From DATBFX01 sp036558305 (GTDB lineage Bacteria; Chloroflexota; Chloroflexia; Thermomicrobiales; UBA6265): a stretch of 14,197 bases of DNA. Position numbers and translations under genes: made by a program. Shown in pieces: positions 1-6,145 of this stretch. Numbering within the stretch: the first letter of the stretch is position 1; every line of letters starts with the position of its first letter. The DNA lies in assembly GCA_036558305.1 (NCBI GenBank), contig DATBFX010000055.1, positions 1 through 14,197 of the forward strand, given 5' to 3'. Under the pieces are notes generated by a model, which was not told where the DNA came from, searched no databases, and was given only the letters and a program-made list of their open reading frames with translations.

Positions 1-538
1 GGCTCAGCTCCATCAGCGCCCGCACCGCCCGCCGGGTCCGGCCCAGCGCGTGGTGCTCCAGCGCGTTCGAGGTCGAGAACAGCGCCAGCAGCACCGCCCC
101 TTCCGCCCAGGCACCGACGCCGGCGGCGCCGACCGCCGCCGTGACCATCAGCAGGTCGACGTTGACCCGGCCGTGGACCAGGTCGCCGACCGCCTTCCGC
201 GTGGCGAAGGTCCCACCGGCCAGGTACGCCCCGGCGTAGAGGACGACGACCGCGGCATGGGGTGCCGCCGTCAAGTGGTCGAGGACGAAACCGGCGACGA
301 GCAGACCCCAGCACGCGGCGGCCGCGACGGTCAGGCGCCAGCGTTCCCACCAGGAGTCTTCCTCCGCGTGCGCCCCGATCCGGCGCCGAACCGCCTCCAG
401 GTCGACAGCCGTCGCCGCCTCTGCCGGCGCGGGCTCGTCCGGTGCCAGGTGGAGTTCTTCGATCGCAACCCGCCCGTGTCTGGCCGGCGCGTTGGTCTCT
501 GGGGGATCGGCGACCGTTGGACTTTCGACCCCGCTCAT
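1..538 (-). CDS. Heavy-metal translocating P1B-type ATPase, N-terminal part (gene cut by window edge)
   Basis: The reverse strand reads open from an ATG at 538 to the window edge, giving 179 residues. The first ~65 are acidic and Pro/Ala-rich, with a WWERWR segment just before membrane helices at about 68-86 and 95-110. They are followed by RVNVDLLMVTAAVGA, LLALFSTSNALE and the basic GRTRRAVRALMELS segment. That run is characteristic of the Zn/Cd/Co/Pb-type metal exporters (ZntA/CadA/HMA family) just before the actuator domain. The catalytic DKTGT and the metal-site CPC motif would lie outside the window, so the metal cannot be named. No CxxC heavy-metal-binding domain is visible at the N terminus, which many family members carry. 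The ATG at 538 is chosen because the protein pattern fits. The upstream purine-rich GAGCGAG is only a weak ribosome site. Confidence 0.85.
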   Translation of the reverse strand, partial: MSGVESPTVADPPETNAPARHGRVAIEELHLAPDEPAPAEAATAVDLEAVRRRIGAHAEEDSWWERWRLTVAAAACWGLLVAGFVLDHLTAAPHAAVVVLYAGAYLAGGTFATRKAVGDLVHGRVNVDLLMVTAAVGAAGVGAWAEGAVLLALFSTSNALEHHALGRTRRAVRALMELS

Positions 539-626
539 CGCCGCGCTCGCTCGTCTTGAGATTGTCGAGAGAAAGGAGCCCAGAACCGATCTGTCAAATC
601 CGATGAGCCAGATCGGAATTATTTCC

Positions 627-645
627 TATGGTCAATGATACCATA
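627..645 (-). promoter_or_regulatory. Dyad overlapping a possible extended -10 promoter for the P-type ATPase
   Basis: TATGGT at 627-632 and ACCATA at 640-645 form a perfect 6-bp inverted repeat with a 7-bp spacer, in a locally AT-rich stretch of an otherwise very GC-rich region. On the minus strand the dyad contains TGG-TATCAT (640-635), which resembles an extended -10 element, about 95 bp upstream of the ATPase start. The neighbouring PAP2 gene ends here, so only the ATPase can be the downstream target. Metal exporters are commonly controlled by ArsR-, MerR- or DtxR-type repressors that bind such dyads. No regulator gene is visible, and the assignment is inference. Confidence 0.4.
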
Positions 646-708
646 AGAGTGATTCGTTTCACAGATTCTGTTGGACGGAAATGCAAGGTCGGAAGACGGA
701 CGTCCTGC

Positions 709-2277
709 TCAACCGCGTGCGGCTTCCGGCCTCTCGGTCGGTCGCGCGACGGGCGAGGTCGCTTCGAGTCGCCAGAGACTGACCACGACCACCAGGGCGC
801 CGGTGATGTCCGAGACGAAGTCGTAGGTCGTGTCGAGTTCCCCCTGGTGGCGACCGGTACCGAGGACGACGTCGCCCAGATACTCGTAGGCTTCCCAGCC
901 GATGTTGAGAACGATCGTCGCCGCCACCGCCATCGCCAGGCGCGTCGCCAGCGACCAGTGGATCACCCCGCGCTTGCTCAACGCAGAGAGGATACTGGCC
1001 GCCACCGCCGTCAGCGCCACCCCGCCGCAGAAGTGGGTGACCTTGTCGTAGACCGCGTAGCGATCGTAGAGGTGACCGGCCGTCCCCAAGGTATCGGCCC
1101 AGGTGTCGGCGGTGACCAGCAGGTGGGCGTACCAGGCCAAACCGCCCTGGGCCGCGAAGGCGACTTCGAGGGCGAACAGCAGGGCGATCGTCACCGCGAT
1201 TTGCACCACTTGATAGCCCCAGTAGTGCGTGAATCCGGGGTCAACCGCTTGCCGCACCACCAGGTAGACAAGCAGCACCCCCAAACCGACCATGGAGAAA
1301 ATCGCCCACCCCGATGCGAACACCCGCCTCACCGACCGTCTCAGGGCGAAGATCTGCCGGGGTCGGACGTGCGAGGCTGCCATCCACCCGAGGACAACCA
1401 CCGGTACCACCGCGTAGACGCCGCCGACCACCCCGTCCAACCAATAGTGGTTCCCCGTCACGATCACGGTCGTCATCATCAGGACGGCCGGCACCATCGC
1501 CAGGACGCGGCCGACGGGAGTGCCAAGGCTGCGGCCCAACGCATAGCCGGCCAGCAACGTCCACCCGACGTGAAGACTGGGGATCGCCGCGTAGGGATTG
1601 ACGAACCCGTGGCCGTGGCCCATCAGCGCGTGCATGTCGCGCAAACCGCTGGCGGGCGTCAGCCGTGGCGGCGCGACCGGGAAGACCGCGATCGTCGCCA
1701 GCGCGAGGAGGGCGGAGATGCCGAGCCCGGTCCGCATCGCGCGAAACGCCGCGTCGTCGCTCACGTAGAGCCAGAAGAGGACGCCCATGACGATCGAGAA
1801 GAAACCCCAGGAGTAGAAACTGTTGAACAAGACCATCAGCCGCTCGTGCCCGACGACCGCGCGCTGCACCGCCGGCTCGAACGCCAGATCCCACCGCCGT
1901 TCCACCGTGATCACGTCGTCCGCGTTTTTCAGCGCCGTCGCCTGATTCCCGACGAGTGCCGCCCGTCCGCTCTCGTAGAGCAGCAACCCCGTGCCGATCA
2001 GCGCTCCTTCGCGCAAGGCACGGATGCGCCTGTCGCCGGCATGCGTTCGCTTTCCCATCAGGAGCGCCAGGCCGCCGGCGCAGGCGACCGCCGTCGACAC
2101 GAACAAGCGACCGTCGAAGGCATACATGCTGACACCGGCGGCGAGTGCCAGGAGCGCCGTCGGCGCGCCGCCGACCCGCGCGTAACAGACGGCGATCGCC
2201 ATCAGGACGACCGCCAAATACACCCAGTCACGAAGATCGGCCGGTGTCTGCAGATGCCGACCGAACATGGTGCCCAT
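709..2277 (-). CDS. PAP2/Aur1-like phosphatase fused to a YjdF/DUF2238-like membrane domain
   Basis: This is an integral membrane protein of 522 residues. The N-terminal half (to about 300) carries the PAP2 signature in the Aur1/inositol-phosphoceramide-synthase style: FPVAPPRL near 199-206, IPSLHVGW at 232-239, and GNHYWLDGVVG at 275-285, whose His and Asp are the expected catalytic pair. The PSLH histidine (His236) is also present. Such enzymes hydrolyse or transfer lipid phosphate head groups at the outer membrane face. After a basic linker (about 304-320) a second set of helices begins, with YDKVTHFCGG (410-419), WEAYEYLGD (461-469) and DTTYDFVSDITGAL (482-495). This conserved-residue order is that of the YjdF/DUF2238 family, whose function is unknown. 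The start at 2277 has AAGGAG six bases upstream. The two family assignments are firm to moderate by motif; the substrate is unknown. Confidence 0.82.
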   Translation of the reverse strand: MGTMFGRHLQTPADLRDWVYLAVVLMAIAVCYARVGGAPTALLALAAGVSMYAFDGRLFVSTAVACAGGLALLMGKRTHAGDRRIRALREGALIGTGLLLYESGRAALVGNQATALKNADDVITVERRWDLAFEPAVQRAVVGHERLMVLFNSFYSWGFFSIVMGVLFWLYVSDDAAFRAMRTGLGISALLALATIAVFPVAPPRLTPASGLRDMHALMGHGHGFVNPYAAIPSLHVGWTLLAGYALGRSLGTPVGRVLAMVPAVLMMTTVIVTGNHYWLDGVVGGVYAVVPVVVLGWMAASHVRPRQIFALRRSVRRVFASGWAIFSMVGLGVLLVYLVVRQAVDPGFTHYWGYQVVQIAVTIALLFALEVAFAAQGGLAWYAHLLVTADTWADTLGTAGHLYDRYAVYDKVTHFCGGVALTAVAASILSALSKRGVIHWSLATRLAMAVAATIVLNIGWEAYEYLGDVVLGTGRHQGELDTTYDFVSDITGALVVVVSLWRLEATSPVARPTERPEAARG

Positions 2278-2432
2278 CCGCTGCTCCTTCGCAAACGGGG
2301 CGCTCGCGGGCCGACGCCGTTCGTTCTGTGCGTTCCGCCGGACGCTGGTGCCGCTATCGTACCGCGTCCCTCACGGTTCCGTCACCGGCGTGCGACAGAT
2401 CGCCGCGACGACCGGGAGCAAGCGCGGTGTGC

Positions 2433-2447
2433 AACGGCGAAGCCGTT
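2433..2447. repeat. Perfect short inverted repeat (AACGGC-GAA-GCCGTT)
   Basis: Six bases, AACGGC, are followed by the three-base loop GAA and the exact complement GCCGTT. The element lies about 155 bp upstream of the PAP2 fusion gene start and 400 bp upstream of the DUF1269 gene. No T-tract follows on either strand, so it does not look like a terminator. It could be an operator half-site pair or a chance hairpin in GC-rich DNA. Confidence 0.35.
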
Positions 2448-2507
2448 CGTCTCTCGTCGGAAGCTAGGGTCACCGCGTAACTCCATCTATACGGATGTCG
2501 GGTCGTG

Positions 2508-2547
2508 CTGGATAGGTCCGATAAGAACCACTGATAGTCCAAAGAAC
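2508..2547. repeat. Imperfect tandem repeat in the divergent promoter region (candidate operator)
   Basis: CTGGATAGGTCCGATAAGAAC at 2508-2528 is followed by CTGATAGTCCAAAGAAC at 2531-2547. Aligned with small gaps the two share CTG-GATAG-TCC-A-AAGAAC in the same order. The GATAG cores start 22 bp apart, about two helical turns. The pair sits in the AT-richest part of the region between the divergent genes. Spacing and position suit a transcription-factor site, but no protein can be assigned to it. Confidence 0.4.
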
Positions 2548-2660
2548 GAACGCCCCTGCTTCTAGAACTCCGTGATCCGGCCGGTGTGACAAGGGACGCC
2601 ACGAGGCGGTTGGTGATCGCCACGCGTCGTCTGCCCGGCAGCGGCGAGACGCGAACGCCG

Positions 2661-2681
2661 TCGATGGGCTGCCTCCATCGA
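2661..2681 (+). repeat. Hairpin upstream of the DUF1269 gene
   Basis: TCGATGG (2661-2667) and CCATCGA (2675-2681) pair across a seven-base loop. An outer CCG/CGG pair can extend the stem past a small bulge. A T-containing stretch with the tandem CCTTTTGG repeats follows at 2697-2713. It could be a leader hairpin or a weak terminator; the T-tract is too interrupted for a confident intrinsic-terminator call. Confidence 0.3.
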
Positions 2682-2844
2682 TGACGGTGGTTACACCCTT
2701 TTGGTCCTTTTGGGCGGATGCCCGCAAGGCTGCCCGATTGCGAGGATGAGCACTCGCCCCGCCGAGTTGAGCGGTCGTGCCGTCGTCTCCCGTTTGCCGG
2801 TTCAATCACACGGTTGGAGCGTGGCGAAAGAGGACCGATCGGGC

Positions 2845-3453
2845 ATGGATGCCTCGGACACCCATCTGATTTTCGCCGTTGTTGTCGACCGCGTGTCTGC
2901 CGAGACAGCCATCCAGACGCTCTCTCGGATGAAGAAGGAGCACCAGATCGAATTCGACGGTGCCGCCCTGGTCGCGAAGGATCTTGCCGGGAACGTCGCA
3001 TGCGAGGAGCAAGACGACCTCTCCGGCGGGCAAGAATTGGCGCGAGGCGCGCTGACCGGTGCCGTCGTCGGGTCGGGGCTCGGCGGGGTCGCCGGCCGCC
3101 ACTTCGACCACGATTCTAGCAGCGACGCACTGCGTCAGGTCGGCGAGCGTCTCGAGCCCGGTCAATCCGCCGTGATCGCACTCGCCCGCGGTTCCCTGGC
3201 CGATCGGGTCGTCGAAGGGATGAAAGGGTATCGCAAGCTGTTTCGCCAGCCACTTGACCCGCAACTCGTGGCGGCCGTCGATGAGCACAAGCGCATCGCC
3301 GTGATCGCCGTTGACCCCGTCGGCAGAGTCCCCCGCGCGCTCGGTCGACTCGCCCCGCATCCATTCCGTCCTCTCTCATGCTGCGTCCTCTCCGGCGGCG
3401 AGCGCGGCGCCGCCGGGCAGCTCACCCGTCGTCATGCCGGTTCGACCGGATGA
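2845..3453 (+). CDS. DUF1269-family protein with an atypical C-terminal tail
   Basis: The 202-residue protein starts at the ATG at 2845, preceded by AAAGAGGA with about ten bases spacing; upstream in-frame starts lack a comparable site. The core matches the DUF1269 layout: an N-terminal alpha/beta part (LIFAVVVDRVSAETAIQTL), a KDLAGNV strand, a short Gly-rich central segment (GALTGAVVGSGLGGVAG), then LEPGQSAVIALARGSLADRV and a final VVEGMKGYRKLF helix. In the family the Gly-rich part often inserts in the membrane; here it is short. The function is unknown, and members often accompany stress-related genes. The last ~45 residues are Arg/Pro/Ser-rich, coincide with a GC-rich hairpin, and do not look like the family. 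The reading frame may have lost its original stop there or shifted. The DUF6325 gene follows after 54 bp. Confidence 0.72.
   Translation: MDASDTHLIFAVVVDRVSAETAIQTLSRMKKEHQIEFDGAALVAKDLAGNVACEEQDDLSGGQELARGALTGAVVGSGLGGVAGRHFDHDSSSDALRQVGERLEPGQSAVIALARGSLADRVVEGMKGYRKLFRQPLDPQLVAAVDEHKRIAVIAVDPVGRVPRALGRLAPHPFRPLSCCVLSGGERGAAGQLTRRHAGSTG
3392..3416 (+). repeat. GC-rich hairpin in the 3' part of the DUF1269 gene
   Basis: CCGGCGGCG (3392-3400) pairs exactly with CGCCGCCGG (3408-3416) across a seven-base loop, giving a nine-base-pair all-GC stem. It lies in the segment that encodes the non-conserved tail of the DUF1269 protein, about 90 bp before the DUF6325 start. There is no T-tract. It could act as an mRNA-stabilising or attenuating structure between the two genes, or simply reflect base composition. 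Confidence 0.35.
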
Positions 3454-3507
3454 GGAGGGCCCGGCGGTAGGGCCAGGCCCGTTCGCTCCAACCCGAGGGG
3501 GTAGGTG

Positions 3508-3930
3508 ATGGCGCTTGGCCCGATCGAAATGCTCGTCGTCAAATTTCCCGGCAATCAGTTCACCGGCGAGATCGCGCCCGCCCTGGCCGAGTTGGTCGAC
3601 GCCGGCACGATCCGCGTGATCGACTTCGTCTTCATCATGAAGGATACCGACGGTACGCTGACCTCCGTCGAGTTGGCCGACCTCCCCGACGATGCCGCCA
3701 GCGCCTTCGCGCCGGTGGTGGACGACGTCTCGGGCATGTTGTCCGAGGACGACATCAGGGACCTGGGCGGTCTTCTGGACCCCAACTCGTCGGCCGGTCT
3801 GATGCTCTTCGAGAACGCCTGGGCCGCCAAATTCGCCCAGGCCGTGAGGAACGCCAAGGGCGAAGTCGTGTTGTCCGAGCGCATTCCCCGCCAGGTGATC
3901 GAGGAGATCGCGGCGTCGGCCGGCATGTAA
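3508..3930 (+). CDS. DUF6325 family protein
   Basis: This is a soluble protein of 140 residues. Its start, LGPIEMLVVKFPGNQFTGEI, with a following EL-x-D-x-GTIRVIDFVFIMKD segment, and its C-terminal LMLFENAWAAKFAQAVRNAKGE-then-ERIP pattern are those of the DUF6325 family of uncharacterised small proteins, which are common in actinobacteria and relatives. The middle is acidic (LPDDAASAFAPVVDDVSGMLSEDDI). GAGGGGG six bases before the ATG at 3508 supports that start over the adjoining GTG at 3505. It lies 47 bp upstream of the SHOCT gene in the same direction, and I recall DUF6325 and SHOCT genes occurring together in other genomes. No biochemical role is known. Confidence 0.85.
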   Translation: MALGPIEMLVVKFPGNQFTGEIAPALAELVDAGTIRVIDFVFIMKDTDGTLTSVELADLPDDAASAFAPVVDDVSGMLSEDDIRDLGGLLDPNSSAGLMLFENAWAAKFAQAVRNAKGEVVLSERIPRQVIEEIAASAGM

Positions 3931-3977
3931 TCTGACGAGCGCGGCAGCGAGCCACGCGACGAGAGGAGGACGTACCC

Positions 3978-4358
3978 ATGTTCAGGCGACCAATGCGACG
4001 AGGACCGAGTCTGGTCAGGGCGGCGGCGACGACGGCGGTCGTGGCCGGAACCGCCACCGCCGTCTCCGGCGCCGTCGCTGGGCATCAACAGGCCAAACAC
4101 CAGGCCGCGCAGCAAGAAGCGATGGCGGAACAGGCTGCTCTCGATTCGCAACAGCAGATCGCGGAGATGCAGAATCAGATGGCCGCCATGCAGGCGCAGC
4201 AGGCGGCGATGGCCGCGGGAGTGGCCCAACCGGCCGCTGCGCCGGCCGGCGGTTCGGACATGATGGCGCAACTTCAACAACTGACGCAGATGAAGGACTC
4301 GGGAGCGCTGACCGAGGAAGAGTTCGCCGCCGCCAAGGCAAAGCTCCTGGCGGGCTGA
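3978..4358 (+). CDS. Small SHOCT-domain protein with one membrane segment
   Basis: The 126-residue protein has a basic N terminus (MFRRPMRRG), a probable transmembrane helix at about 13-35 made of small residues, and a Gln/Ala/Met-rich, coiled-coil-like middle (about 36-80). After a Pro/Ala linker it ends in a classical SHOCT motif at about 97-126: LQQLTQMKDSGALTEEEFAAAKAKLL. SHOCT is a short C-terminal domain thought to mediate oligomerisation. GAGAGGAGG precedes the ATG at 3978. It most likely pairs with the upstream DUF6325 protein. The long heptad-like Gln-rich region suggests self-association at the membrane. The function is otherwise unknown. Confidence 0.83.
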   Translation: MFRRPMRRGPSLVRAAATTAVVAGTATAVSGAVAGHQQAKHQAAQQEAMAEQAALDSQQQIAEMQNQMAAMQAQQAAMAAGVAQPAAAPAGGSDMMAQLQQLTQMKDSGALTEEEFAAAKAKLLAG

Positions 4359-4405
4359 ACCCGACCTCGACGCGTTCGCCACCTGCGACTATTCCGGGAG
4401 CAGCA

Positions 4406-5389
4406 ATGGGAGTCTCCTCACTCTCCGCGTCGCCGTCGCGGCCAAAATCCACCGGGCCGCCACCGTTCAAGGACATGGTTTGGATCCCCGGCGGCGAGTT
4501 CCTGATGGGGTCCGACGACCACTACCCCGAGGAGGCGCCCGCGCACCGAGTCGCCGTCGGCGGTTTTTGGATCGATCGGTACGCGGTCACCAACGCCGAG
4601 TTCCGGCGGTTCGTCGCCGCGACCGGCTACGTCACCGTTGCCGAGCGGGTGCCGACGGCCGAGGAGTATCCGGGGGCGCTCCCCGAGATGCTGGTGGCCG
4701 GATCGGTGGTGTTCAAACAGCCGGCGCGCCGGGTCGACCTGAGGAACCACTACAACTGGTGGGACTGGGCGCCCGGCGCCGACTGGCGGCACCCCGACGG
4801 GCCGGAAAGCACGCTCCACGGTCGCGAGCGCCACCCCGTCGTCCACGTCGCCTGGGAAGACGTCGCGGCGTACGCAGCCTGGGCGGGGAAAACGATCCCG
4901 ACCGAAGCCGAATGGGAGTACGCCGCGCGGGGCGGTTTGGACGGCAAAGCGTTTGCCTGGGGCGACGAACTGGCGCCGAAGGGGCGGATGCTGGCCAACT
5001 ACTGGCAAGGCGAATTCCCGCTCCACAACCTGGCACTCGACGGCTACGAGCGAACGGCGCCGGTCGGATCGTTCCCGCCGAATGGCTACGGTCTCTTCGA
5101 CATGATCGGCAACGTCTGGGAGTGGACCGCCGATTGGTACGGCGGACGACACATCGTCACCGCAAGTTGTTGCTCCCCCACCATGGTCAACCCGACCGGC
5201 GGCGACCGGGAGGCGAGTATCGACCCGCGAGAACCGGGCGCGGCGATCCCGCGCAAGGTCTTGAAGGGCGGGTCCTTCGCCTGCGCCGAGAACTACTGCC
5301 GGCGCTACCGGCCGGCGGCGCGGATGCACCATCCGGTCGACACCGGCACCTGCCACATCGGTTTCCGCTGCATCGTTCGCGAGGGCTGA
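4406..5389 (+). CDS. Formylglycine-generating enzyme (sulfatase-modifying factor, SUMF1/FGE family)
   Basis: FGE is a copper-dependent oxidase that converts the cysteine of a CxPxR motif in type I sulfatases to C-alpha-formylglycine. The 327-residue protein shows the full family layout: FKDMVWIPGGEFLMGSDDHYPEE near the start, PTEAEWEYAARGGLDG (165-180), the MIGNVWEWTADWYGG block (233-247), TASCCSPTMVNPTGG, and near the end KGGSFACAENYCRRYRPAAR. Cys293 and Cys298 in that block match the CX4C catalytic, copper-binding pair of true FGEs, which separates it from the many SUMF1-domain proteins that lack it. HIGFRC closes the fold. GGGAG lies five bases before the ATG at 4406. No signal peptide is visible, so it is probably cytoplasmic. 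No sulfatase is present in the window, so the client is elsewhere. The GAP gene follows after only 15 bp. Confidence 0.92.
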   Translation: MGVSSLSASPSRPKSTGPPPFKDMVWIPGGEFLMGSDDHYPEEAPAHRVAVGGFWIDRYAVTNAEFRRFVAATGYVTVAERVPTAEEYPGALPEMLVAGSVVFKQPARRVDLRNHYNWWDWAPGADWRHPDGPESTLHGRERHPVVHVAWEDVAAYAAWAGKTIPTEAEWEYAARGGLDGKAFAWGDELAPKGRMLANYWQGEFPLHNLALDGYERTAPVGSFPPNGYGLFDMIGNVWEWTADWYGGRHIVTASCCSPTMVNPTGGDREASIDPREPGAAIPRKVLKGGSFACAENYCRRYRPAARMHHPVDTGTCHIGFRCIVREG

Positions 5390-5404
5390 AAAGGAGGGAG
5401 GCGC

Positions 5405-6085
5405 GTGGGTCAGGCAATCGGCGAGATTCTGGCCCCGGCGGTCGGCGTCGCCCTCAGCCCGATGCCGATCGTCGCGGTCATCCTGATGCTCTTCACGCCG
5501 CGGGCGCGACAGACCGGCCCCGCGTTTGCCATCGGCTGGGTGCTCGGTCTGGTCGTCGTCGTCGGCATCGTCCTCCTGGTGGCCGATCCCGCCAACATGG
5601 CCGACGAGGAGAACAATCCCTCGACGACCAGCGCGATCATCCACCTGGTGCTCGGTCTCGCCCTCGTCTTTCTCGCCTTCAAGCAATGGCAAGGACGGCC
5701 GAAGGAGGGCGAAGAGCCTGAGATGCCGAAGTGGATGCAGTCGATCGACAAGATCACGCCGGTCGTCGCCCTCGGCTTCGGCGCCCTGATGTCCGGTCTC
5801 AACCCGAAAAACCTCATCTTCGACATCGCCGCCGGGACGTCGATCGCCCAGGCCGGTCTCTCGACCGCCGAGGAGATCGTCGCCATGCTCGTCTTCGTCG
5901 TCCTGGCGAGCATGACCGTCGCCGGCGTGGTGATCTGGTACTTGATCGCGGGCAAGAGCGCCGAGGCCAAACTGGACGCGATGAAGACGTGGCTGACTCA
6001 CAACAACGCGGTGGTGATGGCCGTATTGCTCCTGGTGATCGGCGTCTCGCAGGTCGGCAAGGGGATCGGCGGGTTGTTCGGTTGA
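5405..6085 (+). CDS. GAP/Sap-family membrane protein, copy 1
   Basis: The protein has 226 residues and about six transmembrane helices (roughly 9-31, 40-60, 78-94, 117-142, 157-181 and 200-222). LSPMPIVAVILML (17-29), GPAFAIGW (38-45) and SGLNPKNL (130-137) are typical of GAP family proteins. That group is related to the mycobacterial sulfolipid-1-addressing protein and the LysE-like transporters. Family members are linked to delivery of lipids to the cell envelope. The GTG at 5405 is preceded by AAGGAGGG at ideal spacing and sits 15 bp after the FGE stop, implying translation from the same message. A second copy of identical length lies at 12289-12969; by hand count 141 of 226 positions match without a gap. 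The substrate is unknown. Confidence 0.85.
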   Translation: MGQAIGEILAPAVGVALSPMPIVAVILMLFTPRARQTGPAFAIGWVLGLVVVVGIVLLVADPANMADEENNPSTTSAIIHLVLGLALVFLAFKQWQGRPKEGEEPEMPKWMQSIDKITPVVALGFGALMSGLNPKNLIFDIAAGTSIAQAGLSTAEEIVAMLVFVVLASMTVAGVVIWYLIAGKSAEAKLDAMKTWLTHNNAVVMAVLLLVIGVSQVGKGIGGLFG

Positions 6086-6145
6086 GCCGGTGCCGATGCT
6101 TCGGAGACGACGGCTGATCGTTGCGGTTTCGGACGGAGCTCGCGG

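Larger units (their letters stand above)
2278..2844. other. Divergent intergenic region, about 570 bp, no convincing gene
   Basis: This stretch separates the minus-strand PAP2 fusion gene from the plus-strand DUF1269 gene, so it must hold promoters for both directions. Open frames here give low-complexity Arg/Ser-rich translations without family resemblance, and I treat them as chance. The segment around 2460-2570 is noticeably AT-richer than its surroundings and carries an imperfect tandem repeat. Other symmetric elements lie at 2433-2447 and 2661-2681, and CCTTTTGGT is repeated in tandem at 2697-2713. I could not pick a confident -35/-10 pair on either strand. Confidence 0.6.

Noticed and set aside
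628..2565. Plus-strand open frame (645 codons) covering the PAP2 fusion gene
   Set aside because: It is His/Arg/Asp-rich with no motifs, and antisense to a clear membrane protein.
2641..2760. Possible riboswitch or structured RNA leader upstream of the DUF1269 gene
   Set aside because: Several small hairpins can be drawn, but no known riboswitch consensus is recognisable and GC-rich DNA folds easily.
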